NCBI RefSeq assembly: GCF_035987325.1
Contig: NZ_CP108488.1
Coordinates: 5,270,001 to 5,334,000, forward strand
DNA: 64,000 bases
Origin: Streptomyces sp. NBC_01244
GTDB lineage: Bacteria > Actinomycetota > Actinomycetes > Streptomycetales > Streptomycetaceae
Reading direction: 5' to 3'
In this document: positions 56,168 through 64,000 of the stretch, in pieces
Numbering within the stretch: position 1 is the stretch's first letter
Layout of the letters: each line of letters starts with the position of its first letter
Notes under the pieces: generated by a model
What the model saw: only the letters and a program-made list of their open reading frames with translations
Databases searched by the model: none
What the model was told of the DNA's origin: nothing
Position numbers and translations under genes: made by a program

Positions 56168-56842
56168 TCAGCGCGAGCGCTTCGCCAGCCGCTCCACGTC
56201 CAGCAGGATCACCGCGCGAGCCTCGAGGCGGAGCCATCCGCGTCCCGCGAAGTCGGCCAGCGCCTTGTTCACCGTCTCGCGCGAGGCGCCGACGAGCTGG
56301 GCCAGCTCCTCCTGCGTGAGGTCGTGCACGACGTGGATGCCCTCCTCCGACTGCACGCCGAAGCGGCGCGACAGGTCGAGGAGCGCACGGGCCACGCGGC
56401 CCGGAACGTCGGAGAAGACCAGGTCGGACATCTGGTCGTTGGTCTTGCGCAGGCGCCGCGCGACGGCGCGCAGCAGCGCGGTCGCCACCTCGGGCCGGGC
56501 GTTCAGCCAGGGCTGGAGGTCTCCGTGACCCAGACCCAGCAGCTTGACCTCGGTCAGCGCGGTGGCGGTGGCGGTGCGCGGGCCCGGGTCGAACAGCGAC
56601 AGTTCGCCGATCAGCTCTCCGGGGCCGAGGACGGCCAGCATGTTCTCGCGGCCGTCGGGGGAGGTGCGGTGAAGCTTCACCTTGCCCTCGGTGACGACGT
56701 AGAGCCGGTCACCGGGGTCGCCCTCGTGGAACAGGGCGTCACCACGTGCGAGGGTCACCTCGCCCATGGAGGCGCGGAGCTCCGCGGCCTGCTCGTCATC
56801 GAGCGCCGCGAAGAGCGGGGCACGCCGCAGTACGTCGTCCAC
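56168..56842 (-). CDS. crp: cAMP-receptor-type transcription regulator Crp
   Basis: A 224-residue Crp/Fnr protein. The cyclic-nucleotide domain has FHEGDPGDRLYVV near 38 and GELIGELSLFD near 76. A dimer helix follows, and a C-terminal HTH contains LTQEELAQLVGASRETVNKA near 172-191. The length and the neighbour nth match S. coelicolor Crp, which governs germination and antibiotic production. The GTG start has GGAGAGA upstream. Confidence 0.9.
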   Translation of the reverse strand: MDDVLRRAPLFAALDDEQAAELRASMGEVTLARGDALFHEGDPGDRLYVVTEGKVKLHRTSPDGRENMLAVLGPGELIGELSLFDPGPRTATATALTEVKLLGLGHGDLQPWLNARPEVATALLRAVARRLRKTNDQMSDLVFSDVPGRVARALLDLSRRFGVQSEEGIHVVHDLTQEELAQLVGASRETVNKALADFAGRGWLRLEARAVILLDVERLAKRSR

Positions 56843-56906
56843 GAGTCTCTCTCCTATGTCGACCAGCGGGGGGATCGCTCCCCCATTTTGCCGGACGGCT
56901 CAAACA

Positions 56907-56920
56907 GTGCGATCAATCAC
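56907..56920. promoter_or_regulatory. Possible Crp binding site upstream of crp
   Basis: GTGCGATCAATCAC has the GTG-N8-CAC spacing of actinobacterial Crp sites, about 65 bp upstream of the crp start. It is compatible with autoregulation. One half is imperfect. The rest of the 397-bp spacer (56843-57239) holds nothing else I can identify. Confidence 0.35.
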
Positions 56921-57239
56921 GTTCATCACAAGGATGCCGGACGTACGGGTGTGCTGTGCGGCGAGAGGCCGATCGGGGTGGTGTTACCTCAGGTCCGGGG
57001 TGCTCGTCGCCGCCGTGTCCCGGACCTGCGCGGTGTCCAACAGGCCGGTGAGAGCACAGGCCAAGGGGTCCGGGGGAGTGACGCCCACGGTAAATTCAGC
57101 CGTGGGCGAACACGGCCTGGTGAGAGCCCTCCCGGAGCAGTCACCCCCGCTTCAGGGCAAAACTTCGGCCAAGAAACCCCCGCCGGGCGGAGCTCACGTC
57201 CGGCCACGGGCGGAGGGCCGCGCGGCGTAGCCTTCGGGG

Positions 57240-58049
57240 ATGGCAGAGAGCAAGGTCAAGAAGGCCGGGGCGAAGCCGGAGAGCCATCTGGCGATGGTGC
57301 GGCGGGCACGCAGGATCAACCGCGAGCTGGCGGAGGTCTACCCGTACGCGCACCCGGAGCTCGACTTCCGCAACCCCTTCGAGCTGCTGGTCGCCACCGT
57401 CCTGTCCGCGCAGACCACCGACCTGCGCGTGAACCAGACGACCCCGGCCCTCTTCGCCGCGTACCCGACCCCCGAGGACATGGCCGGAGCCGATCCCGAG
57501 GCGCTGGAGGAGATCATCCGGCCGACCGGGTTCTTCCGGGCGAAGGCCAAGTCGCTGCTCGGCCTCTCGCAGGCCCTTCGCGACAACTTCGGCGGTGAGG
57601 TGCCGGGCCGGATCGAGGACCTGGTGAGCCTGCCCGGGGTGGGCCGCAAGACGGCGAACGTGGTCCTCGGCAATGCCTTCGGAGTCCCCGGCATCACGGT
57701 CGACACCCACTTCGGGCGCCTGGTGCGGCGCTGGAAGTGGACCGAGCAGGAGGACCCGGAGAAGGTCGAGGCGGAGATCTGCGCGATCTTCCCGAAGAGC
57801 GAGTGGACGATGCTCTCGCACCGCGTCGTCTTCCACGGCCGCCGGATCTGCCATTCCCGCAAGCCCGCCTGCGGTGCCTGCCCGATCGCACCGCTCTGCC
57901 CGGCCTACGGGGAGGGCGAGACCGACCCGGAGAAGGCGGCGAAGCTCCTGAAGTACGAGAAGGGCGGCCAGCCCGGCCAGCGCCTGAGCCCGCCCCCGGA
58001 CTACCCGGGCCTCCCGGCGCTCCCGCTGGGCGGCTCCTCCGCCCCGTGA
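57240..58049 (+). CDS. nth: Endonuclease III
   Basis: A 269-residue DNA glycosylase/AP lyase that removes oxidised pyrimidines. It has VLSAQTTD near residue 53, the helix-hairpin-helix [13 protein letters not shown] near 131 with the catalytic Lys, VDTH near 153 with the catalytic Asp, and the four-cysteine iron-sulfur motif [17 protein letters not shown] near 205. A 35-residue Pro-rich tail is extra. It stands between crp and the CoA-pyrophosphatase gene, as in Mycobacterium. Confidence 0.93.
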   Translation: MAESKVKKAGAKPESHLAMVRRARRINRELAEVYPYAHPELDFRNPFELLVATVLSAQTTDLRVNQTTPALFAAYPTPEDMAGADPEALEEIIRPTGFFRAKAKSLLGLSQALRDNFGGEVPGRIEDLVSLPGVGRKTANVVLGNAFGVPGITVDTHFGRLVRRWKWTEQEDPEKVEAEICAIFPKSEWTMLSHRVVFHGRRICHSRKPACGACPIAPLCPAYGEGETDPEKAAKLLKYEKGGQPGQRLSPPPDYPGLPALPLGGSSAP

Positions 58050-58069
58050 GCCCCGCCGGATCCGGCCCC

Positions 58070-58089
58070 GCCGGCGTTTGAGGCGCGGG
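58070..58089 (+). repeat. Interspersed 20-bp intergenic repeat, copy 3
   Basis: Identical 20-mer to 53018-53037, just after the nth stop. Confidence 0.7.
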
Positions 58090-58190
58090 CTCCGGGGCGC
58101 AGGCCCGGCAGCGGAGCCGCACCCGCAAGGAACGAATCGCTACCCGCACCGCGTTTGGCGGTGTGTGGGGGACCACGGACAGGGGTGCCT

Positions 58191-58958
58191 ATGACAGAGG
58201 CCACGCAGAACCGCCGGGCGACCGCCGCCGCCGTGCCCGGCGCAGCCACCGCGCACGGGGCCCCGTACGACACCCGGAGCGGCCCGCGCGGAAGCACGGA
58301 CCTCCGTACCCACGGCCTGCCCGACTGGCTGGACCCCGTCGCCGAGGCGGCCCGGACGGTGCGGCCCACCCAGCTCAGCCGGTTCCTGCCGCCGGAGGAC
58401 GGCCGAGGCCGCCAGTCCGCCGTGCTGATCCTCTTCGGCGAGGGCCCCCGCGGCCCCGAGCTGCTGCTGATGGAGCGCGCCGGCACCCTGCGCTCGCACC
58501 CCGGCCAGCCCTCCTTCCCCGGCGGCGCCCTCGACCCCGAGGACGGCGACCCGCACACCACCGGCCCGCTGCGCGCCGCGCTGCGCGAGGCCGAGGAGGA
58601 GACCGGTCTGGATCCAGCCGGGGTCCAGCTCTTCGGGGTGCTGCCCCGCCTCTACATTCCGGTCAGCGAGTTCGTCGTGACCCCGGTGCTCGGCTGGTGG
58701 CGGGCCCCCAGCCCGGTCGGCGTGGTCGACCCGGCCGAGACCGCCCGCGTCTTCACGGTGCCCGTGGCCGATCTCACGGACCCCGAGCACCGGGTCACCG
58801 CCGTGCACCCCGGCGGCTTCCAGGGCCCGGCCTTCACCGTGGAATCGGCTCTGGTCTGGGGTTTCACCGCCGGGGTGATCGACCGGATCCTGCACTTCGC
58901 CGGCTGGGAGCGCCCCTGGGACCGGTCCCGGGAAGTCCCGCTCGACTGGCGCGCATGA
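58191..58958 (+). CDS. CoA-pyrophosphatase-type Nudix hydrolase
   Basis: A 255-residue Nudix enzyme. The box is FPGGALDPEDGDP near 112, then AALREAEEETGLDPAGV near 130, close to the CoA-pyrophosphatase form, with LMERAGTLRSHPGQPSFPGG upstream. It probably hydrolyses CoA or related diphosphates. It lies four bases before the MarP-type protease gene, in one transcript. Confidence 0.87.
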   Translation: MTEATQNRRATAAAVPGAATAHGAPYDTRSGPRGSTDLRTHGLPDWLDPVAEAARTVRPTQLSRFLPPEDGRGRQSAVLILFGEGPRGPELLLMERAGTLRSHPGQPSFPGGALDPEDGDPHTTGPLRAALREAEEETGLDPAGVQLFGVLPRLYIPVSEFVVTPVLGWWRAPSPVGVVDPAETARVFTVPVADLTDPEHRVTAVHPGGFQGPAFTVESALVWGFTAGVIDRILHFAGWERPWDRSREVPLDWRA

Positions 58959-58962
58959 GACG

Positions 58963-60174
58963 GTGACCCCTGTGAACGTGCTGGACATCTTGTTGCTGCT
59001 CGCCGCCGTGTGGTTCGCGATCGTGGGCTACCGCCAGGGGTTCGTCGTCGGCATCCTGTCGGTGATCGGCTTCCTCGGCGGTGGTCTCGTCGCCGTGTCC
59101 TTGCTGCCCCTGATCTGGGACCGGGTCACCGACAACGGCACCCAGGTGTCCACCACCGTCGTCGTCATCGCCGTGGTCGTGATCATCATCTGTGCCTCGA
59201 TCGGCCAGGCGCTGACCACTCATCTGGGCAACAAGCTCCGGCGCCACATCACGTGGTCGCCGGCGCGCGCGCTCGACGCGACGGGCGGCGCCCTGGTGAA
59301 CGTGGTCGCGATGCTGCTGGTGGCCTGGCTGATCGGGTCAGCGCTCGCCGGTACGTCACTTCCCACGCTGGGCAAGGAAGTCCGCAACTCCAAGGTGCTC
59401 CTCGGCGTCTCCCGGGTGCTCCCGGCGCAGGCGAACACCTGGTTCTCGGACTTCAGCTCCACGCTGGCCCGCAACGGCTTCCCGCAGGTCTTCAGCCCGT
59501 TCTCCAACGAGCCGATCACCGAGGTCAAGCCGCCGGACCCGCTGCTCGCGCGCAGCCCGGTGGCCGAGTACGCCAAGCAGTCGATCGTGAAGGTCGTCGG
59601 CACGGCGCCCGCGTGCAGCAAGGTGCTGGAGGGCACCGGCTTCGTCTTCGCGCCGGGCAAGGTGATGACCAACGCGCACGTCGTCGGCGGGGTCGCCGAA
59701 CCGACCGTGCAGGTCGGCGGGGAGGGCAAGCTCTACGACGGCAAGGTCGTGCTCTACGACTGGGAGCGCGACATCGCCGTCCTGGACGTGCCCAAGCTGA
59801 AGGCGCCGGCGCTGGAGTTCACCGACAAGGACGCGGTGAGCGGCAGCGACGCCATCGTCGCGGGCTTCCCGGAGAACGGCGCCTACGACGTCCGCTCGGC
59901 GCGCGTCCGCGGCCGGATCAACGCCAACGGCCCGGACATCTACCACCGGGGAACCGTGCGACGGGACGTCTACTCCCTGTTCGCGACGGTCCGCCAGGGC
60001 AACTCCGGCGGCCCGCTGCTGACGCCCGAGGGCAAGGTGTACGGAGTCGTCTTCGCGAAGTCCCTCGACGACCCGAACACCGGTTACGCCCTGACCACGG
60101 ACGAGATCCGCGAGGACATCCGGATCGGCCGGACGGCGAACCAGCGGGTCGGCAGCCAGGGCTGCGCCCTCTGA
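58963..60174 (+). CDS. MarP-family membrane serine protease
   Basis: A 403-residue protease. Four transmembrane helices fill the first 135 residues (CvpA-like). A trypsin-like periplasmic domain has catalytic His in TNAHVVGG near 229, Asp in WERDIAVLD near 265 and Ser in GNSGGPLL near 350. In M. tuberculosis the homologue MarP mediates acid resistance by processing a cell-wall hydrolase. The GTG start follows the Nudix gene closely. Confidence 0.9.
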   Translation: MTPVNVLDILLLLAAVWFAIVGYRQGFVVGILSVIGFLGGGLVAVSLLPLIWDRVTDNGTQVSTTVVVIAVVVIIICASIGQALTTHLGNKLRRHITWSPARALDATGGALVNVVAMLLVAWLIGSALAGTSLPTLGKEVRNSKVLLGVSRVLPAQANTWFSDFSSTLARNGFPQVFSPFSNEPITEVKPPDPLLARSPVAEYAKQSIVKVVGTAPACSKVLEGTGFVFAPGKVMTNAHVVGGVAEPTVQVGGEGKLYDGKVVLYDWERDIAVLDVPKLKAPALEFTDKDAVSGSDAIVAGFPENGAYDVRSARVRGRINANGPDIYHRGTVRRDVYSLFATVRQGNSGGPLLTPEGKVYGVVFAKSLDDPNTGYALTTDEIREDIRIGRTANQRVGSQGCAL

Positions 60175-60547
60175 GCCCCACAGGAGAGCCCCACAGGAGC
60201 CTTGAGGGGCCCCGTGGCCCTGTCGGACCCCGGAGCCCCCGCCGGGCCCTGTCTACGTACGCTGGTGCCTGAGCCGGGCGGAGACCCAGCGGGCCCGCCG
60301 GCGCAAAATGCGCGGAATCCCGAGTCGGGGGTCGTCGTGGCCTTCGCGGCCCTGCCCCCTGTGCGTGCCCGGCGTGACCGTCGAGCGGCGTTCGTGTGCG
60401 GTGTCACCGTAGTCGTGCGTCCAGCCCATACTCCGAGCTGTGCCCGGGGCCCAAGGTCGGTAATCGCGTTCCGGGCGGCCAATTGGCCTATGCGTCAGGC
60501 AATTGAATGCTTGTCATATAAGCGACAGTCCGACTCGGTGGTCCGCC
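60175..60547. other. Intergenic region between convergent genes
   Basis: 373 bases between the MarP-type protease and the hydrolase read toward it. An AT-richer patch lies at 60495-60530. I see no gene, clear terminator or repeat. Confidence 0.4.
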
Positions 60548-61516
60548 TCAGCGGTCCGGCTCGGGATCCTTCAGCCAGTTGACCAGCTCGGTCGAGAACG
60601 CCGTCGGGTCCTCCTCGTGCGGGAAGTGCCCGAGCCCGTCGAAGAGCCGCCAGCGGTACGGGGCTTCGACGTACTGCCCGGACCCCGCCGCACTCCGCGT
60701 GCGCATCACCGGATCGAGCGAGCCGTGCAGGTGCAGCGTCGGCACCCGCACCGGCCGCTTCATGCGACGGTTGAACTGCAGGCCGTCGGGCCGGGCCATG
60801 GACCGCATCATCCAGCGGTACGGCTCGACCGAGCAGTGCGCGGTGGAGGGGATGCACATCGCACGCTGGTACACCGCGACGTCGTCCTCCTCGGGGAGCC
60901 GGGGGCCCGACCAGTCGCGGATCAGTTCGCCGACGAGCGCCCCGTCGTCGGCGACGAGCTGACGCTCGGGCACGAACGGCCGCTGGAAGCCCCAGATGTG
61001 CGAACTGGCGCGGGTCTGTCCGAAGTCGGACAGCATCGCGGAGCGCCACCGGCGCGGGTGCGGCATCGAGGACACCACCAGCCGGCGCACCAGCTTCGGC
61101 CGCATGACCGCCGCCGTCCAGGCGAGGTAGCCGCCCAGGTCGTGCCCGACGAGGGCGGCGTCGGGCTCGCCGAGGGACCGTACGACCCCGGTGATGTCGA
61201 GCGCCAGGTTGGCCGGGTCGTAGCCGCGCGGGGTGCGGTCGCTGCCGCCCACCCCGCGCAGGTCCATCGCGACGGCCCGGTAGCCCGCGTCGGCCAGCGC
61301 GGTCATCTGGTGCCGCCACGTCCACCAGAACTGCGGGAAGCCGTGCAGGAGCAGCACCAGCGGTCCGTCACCCAGCTCGGCGACGTGGAACCGCGCCCCG
61401 TTGGCCGCGACGTCCCGGTGCGTCACTTCTCGCCCGCCGGGGATGGCGATCCGGACCGCCGTGGCGGCGGTGGGGGGCGTGGCGAACGAGCCGGAATCGG
61501 ACGAGGGGGCTGTCAT
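60548..61516 (-). CDS. Alpha/beta hydrolase, epoxide-hydrolase-like
   Basis: A 322-residue hydrolase. It has HGFPQFWWTW near residue 59 (oxyanion hole), the nucleophile elbow VGHDLGGYL near 122 with Asp as in epoxide hydrolases, HGSLDPV near 265 and the catalytic His in GHFPHEEDP near 295. It lies next to the holin-like gene with an ATGA overlap. The M. tuberculosis syntenic gene is ephE. Confidence 0.85.
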   Translation of the reverse strand: MTAPSSDSGSFATPPTAATAVRIAIPGGREVTHRDVAANGARFHVAELGDGPLVLLLHGFPQFWWTWRHQMTALADAGYRAVAMDLRGVGGSDRTPRGYDPANLALDITGVVRSLGEPDAALVGHDLGGYLAWTAAVMRPKLVRRLVVSSMPHPRRWRSAMLSDFGQTRASSHIWGFQRPFVPERQLVADDGALVGELIRDWSGPRLPEEDDVAVYQRAMCIPSTAHCSVEPYRWMMRSMARPDGLQFNRRMKRPVRVPTLHLHGSLDPVMRTRSAAGSGQYVEAPYRWRLFDGLGHFPHEEDPTAFSTELVNWLKDPEPDR

Positions 61517-61971
61517 GAAGACGAGCGTGCCACACCCACGGCGTTGTCACTGACCGACCGGGCGTGGGGCTTGACGGTGCCGACGAGGGCCGCCGTCTCC
61601 TTGACGGAGGCGATGGTCTTCACCGGCGGCTTGATCTTCTTGAACTTCGCCATGGCGATCAGACCGATCACGCCCGCGAGCAGCCAGAACGCCACGCCGA
61701 CGATCAGGAAGGACCAGGCCAGGCCGAGCCCGAGGTTGTGGATGCCGTACGCCGCGGCGAAGCTCAGCACCGGCAGCGAGAAGAGGAGGAGCACGCCCGC
61801 GACGATGGCGGCGCCGCTGCCGATGCCCGCGCGCTTGACGTCCTGCTTGATCTCCACCTTGGCGAGGGCGATCTCGTCGTGCACCAGGGCGGACATCTCG
61901 GCGGTGGCCGAGGCGACCAGCTGGCCGAGTGTGCGCTCGGCTCCTGGGGCCCCTTGGTCCACTGCGCTCAT
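61513..61971 (-). CDS. Phage-holin-family (DUF1469) membrane protein
   Basis: A 152-residue protein with two transmembrane helices (about 55-75 and 85-110) between an acidic N-terminal helix (LVHDEIALAKVEIKQD) and a basic C-terminus. Despite the family name it is a chromosomal actinobacterial membrane protein of unknown role. It is coupled to the hydrolase gene. Confidence 0.85.
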   Translation of the reverse strand: MSAVDQGAPGAERTLGQLVASATAEMSALVHDEIALAKVEIKQDVKRAGIGSGAAIVAGVLLLFSLPVLSFAAAYGIHNLGLGLAWSFLIVGVAFWLLAGVIGLIAMAKFKKIKPPVKTIASVKETAALVGTVKPHARSVSDNAVGVARSSS

Positions 61972-62024
61972 CGCTCTCTCCCTCTGTCGTCCGACTGCGA
62001 CGGCTGTCCTGTCGTCAGGTCAGA

Positions 62025-63470
62025 TCATGCCGGACGGCCGCCGTCGCCGCTGGACCCGCCCGGAGCTTCGGCCGCGGCGCTCTGCGCACCGGCGGCGGCC
62101 TCCTCGGCCCTGCGCAGGTGCTGCGCGGCCTTGGCTTCGTAGATCTTCGCCATCCGCAGGTGGTAGTCCGGCTTGTCCTGCTCGTAGATGTCGGGGATGC
62201 CGTCGAGGTCCTCGTCGCGCTCCTCGTCCTCGGTGAGCGCCTTGTACTTCCGGTTGCGCATCTTCAGCAGGATGCCCGCGAAGACCGCGGCGATCAGCGA
62301 GCCGATCAGGACGGCGGCCTTGACCTCGTCGGCGAGGACCAGGTCGTCGGTGAAGGCGAGCTCGCCGATCAGGAGCGAGACGGTGAAGCCGATGCCGGCG
62401 AGCGAGGCGACGGCGAACACGTCCGGCCAGGCGAGGTCGTCGTTGAGCTCGGCCTTGGTGAAGCGGGCGGCGAGCCAGGTGCCGCCGAAGATGCCGAACG
62501 TCTTGCCGACGACGAGGCCGAGCACCACGCCGAGGGTCTCGGGCCGGGTGAAGACCTGGCCGATGGCCTCGTCGGAAAGGGACACGCCGGCCGAGAAGAG
62601 GGCGAAGAGGGGTACGGCGAGACCGGCCGAGATGGGCCGGACCAGGTGCTCGATGTGCTCGCCGGGGGAGTGCTGCTCGCCCTCCTTGCGGTGGCAGCGC
62701 AGCATCAGGCCCATGGCGACACCGGCGATGGTGGCGTGGACGCCGCTGTTGTACATCAGGCCCCAGATGGCCAGGGCGAGCGGGACGTAGACGTACCAGC
62801 CGCGCACGTTCACGCGGAGCAGGAACCAGAAAAGGACCAGGCCGGCGACCGCGCCGCCGAGCGCCAGGAAGTTGATCTCGCTGGTGAAGAACACCGCGAT
62901 GATCATGATGGCGAACAGGTCGTCGACGACGGCCAGGGTCAGCAGGAACGCGCGCAGCGCGGACGGCAGGGAGGTGCCGATGACGGCGAGGACGGCGAGC
63001 GCGAAGGCGATGTCGGTGGCGGTCGGGACCGCCCAGCCGTCCGTGGAGCCGTTGCCGAGCACGTTGGTCAGTACGTAGACCAGCGCGGGCACGGCCATGC
63101 CGCAGATCGCGGCGATCACCGGGAGCGCTGCGGCCTTGGCGTCGCGCAGGTCGCCCGCGACGAGCTCGCGCTTGAGCTCGATGCCGGCGACGAAGAAGAA
63201 GACGGCGAGCAGGCCGTCGGCGGCCCAGTGCTGGAGCGAAAGGTCCAGGCCGAGGGAGGCGGGCCCGATGTGGAAGGAGCGGACGCTGTCGTAGCTCGCC
63301 GCGATGGCGGGCACGTTCGCCCAGATGAGGGCGGCGATCGCGGCCGCGAGGAGGAGGACGCCGCCCACCGTCTCGGCGCGCAGGGCGTCGGCCACGAAGC
63401 GGCGCTCGGGCAGCGACAGGCGGCCGAGGAGCTTGCGGTTCTGGCTGTCGGTGGGGGTGGGCGCGGCCAC
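62025..63470 (-). CDS. nhaA: Na+/H+ antiporter NhaA
   Basis: A 481-residue antiporter with about 11-12 transmembrane helices. NhaA motifs are present: FFFVAGIELKRELVAGDLRD near 100, WAVPTATDIAFALAVLAVIG near 145 and the ion-binding Asp pair in LAVVDDLFAIMI near 178. A charged 75-residue C-terminal tail is extra. GTG 63470 has GGAGG eight bases upstream and is preferred to GTG 63512, which has no ribosome site. Confidence 0.92.
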   Translation of the reverse strand: MAAPTPTDSQNRKLLGRLSLPERRFVADALRAETVGGVLLLAAAIAALIWANVPAIAASYDSVRSFHIGPASLGLDLSLQHWAADGLLAVFFFVAGIELKRELVAGDLRDAKAAALPVIAAICGMAVPALVYVLTNVLGNGSTDGWAVPTATDIAFALAVLAVIGTSLPSALRAFLLTLAVVDDLFAIMIIAVFFTSEINFLALGGAVAGLVLFWFLLRVNVRGWYVYVPLALAIWGLMYNSGVHATIAGVAMGLMLRCHRKEGEQHSPGEHIEHLVRPISAGLAVPLFALFSAGVSLSDEAIGQVFTRPETLGVVLGLVVGKTFGIFGGTWLAARFTKAELNDDLAWPDVFAVASLAGIGFTVSLLIGELAFTDDLVLADEVKAAVLIGSLIAAVFAGILLKMRNRKYKALTEDEERDEDLDGIPDIYEQDKPDYHLRMAKIYEAKAAQHLRRAEEAAAGAQSAAAEAPGGSSGDGGRPA

Positions 63471-63621
63471 GGGTGGCACCTCCGGGGTGGGTTGGACGGC
63501 ATGGCGAAGCACGTTGCCGACCAGACTTCCCGGCGCACCCTGTGGAGTAATTCTTTACGCTCTTAACACTTTACAGGGTGTACGCATGGGCGTATCCGGT
63601 GATCGTCACTTTATGTGCGAA

Positions 63622-63654
63622 AGGGGCATCCGGCGCGGCGCGCCGAATGCCCCT
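63622..63654 (-). terminator. Terminator of acs
   Basis: AGGGGCAT pairs with ATGCCCCT around a CGGCG...CGCCG inner stem, about 50 bases after the acs stop on the minus strand. Confidence 0.7.
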
Positions 63655-63702
63655 CCCTCCCGTGTCGTACGGGTTTTCGTGCGGAGTGTCGTCGTACGGG
63701 TG

Positions 63703-64000
63703 TCAGTCCTCGCTGCCGGCTGCCGGCAGCTTGCTCTGGATCAGGTCCATGACCGAGGAGTCCGCGAGCGTGGTGACGTCACCGACCGCGCGGTTCTCGG
63801 CCACGTCGCGCAGCAGGCGGCGCATGATCTTGCCCGAGCGGGTCTTCGGCAGCTCCTGCACCGGCAGGATCCGCTTCGGCTTGGCGATCGGGCCGAGCGT
63901 GGCACCCACGTGGTTGCGCAGCTCACCGACCAGCGTGTCCGTCTCGGAGGCGCTGCCGCGCAGGATGACGAAGGCCACGATGGCCTGGCCGGTCGTCTCG
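63703..64000 (-). CDS. acs: Acetyl-CoA synthetase, C-terminal part (cut by window edge)
   Basis: The last 98 residues of an acyl-adenylate-forming enzyme. The A10 motif LPKTRSGKIMRRLLRDVAEN carries the catalytic Lys that is usually regulated by acetylation, and GDVTTLADSSVM is typical of acetyl-CoA synthetase ends. It activates acetate with ATP and CoA. Adjacent nhaA and the rest of the order match the wblA region of other Streptomyces. Confidence 0.88.
   Translation of the reverse strand, partial: ETTGQAIVAFVILRGSASETDTLVGELRNHVGATLGPIAKPKRILPVQELPKTRSGKIMRRLLRDVAENRAVGDVTTLADSSVMDLIQSKLPAAGSED

Noticed and set aside
56063..57598. 511-codon plus-strand frame across crp and nth
   Set aside because: It is antisense to crp, then out of frame with nth; both have clear family motifs.
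61513..61971. Prophage holin implying phage remnants
   Set aside because: This family is chromosomal in actinobacteria and lies in conserved synteny with no phage genes nearby.

Overview
The window is Streptomyces chromosome, judging by high GC with G/C-ending codons, frequent GTG/TTG starts, a WhiB-family regulator, a Pr6Pr membrane protein and actinobacterial mobile-element genes (DUF2637, MobC). From memory, the right third (about 45.3-64 kb) has the gene order of the wblA region of S. coelicolor and of the whiB4-ponA2-nth-marP region of Mycobacterium tuberculosis: metallophosphoesterase, YqeY, penicillin-binding protein, wblA, two ArsA-type ATPases, RidA, Nudix, metallo-beta-lactamase, crp, nth, CoA-pyrophosphatase Nudix, MarP protease, epoxide-hydrolase-like enzyme, holin-like protein, nhaA and the 3' end of acs.

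Layout. 1-5.0 kb is chromosome: metal ABC transporter genes (one cut by the window edge), a decayed vanadium haloperoxidase, a DM13 lipoprotein-like protein, an SRPBCC protein and a SulP transporter. 5017-44456 is one integrated element of about 39.4 kb in a tRNA-Pro(CGG) gene. It is bounded by a perfect 60-bp direct repeat of the tRNA 3' half. The intact tRNA sits at the right end on the minus strand, and paired integrase-arm-like repeats lie just inside both ends. 44.5-64 kb is chromosome again.

The element's core lies at about 26-34.7 kb: relaxase, MobC, DUF2637 membrane protein, DnaC-like ATPase, replication initiator, excisionase and a tyrosine integrase with an embedded LacI-type helix-turn-helix. 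I see no FtsK/TraB-type DNA translocase, so it looks mobilisable rather than self-transmissible. Cargo lies on both sides. On the left are a complete Type III restriction-modification system, small enzymes (Nudix, two HADs, GNAT) and a compact cassette. That cassette holds a complete second alanyl-tRNA synthetase, HAD phosphatase, orotate-PRTase-like enzyme, LOG-family enzyme, nucleotidyltransferase and Asp/Asn-hydroxylase-like enzyme, divergent from an XRE regulator and an APH-type kinase. On the right is a defence-like block: an unknown protein, an Mrr-like nuclease with a frameshift, two unknown proteins, a nuclease fused to an alkyltransferase-like domain, and a translationally coupled pair of P-loop ATPases next to attR.

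The best candidates for an undescribed system are the alaS cassette, which has a 246-bp structured leader in front of alaS and an alaS 3'-end relic 3 kb away, and the two-ATPase pair at 41.3-44.2 kb. Functions proposed for both are inference from domains and gene order. Family calls were made by eye, without database searches.
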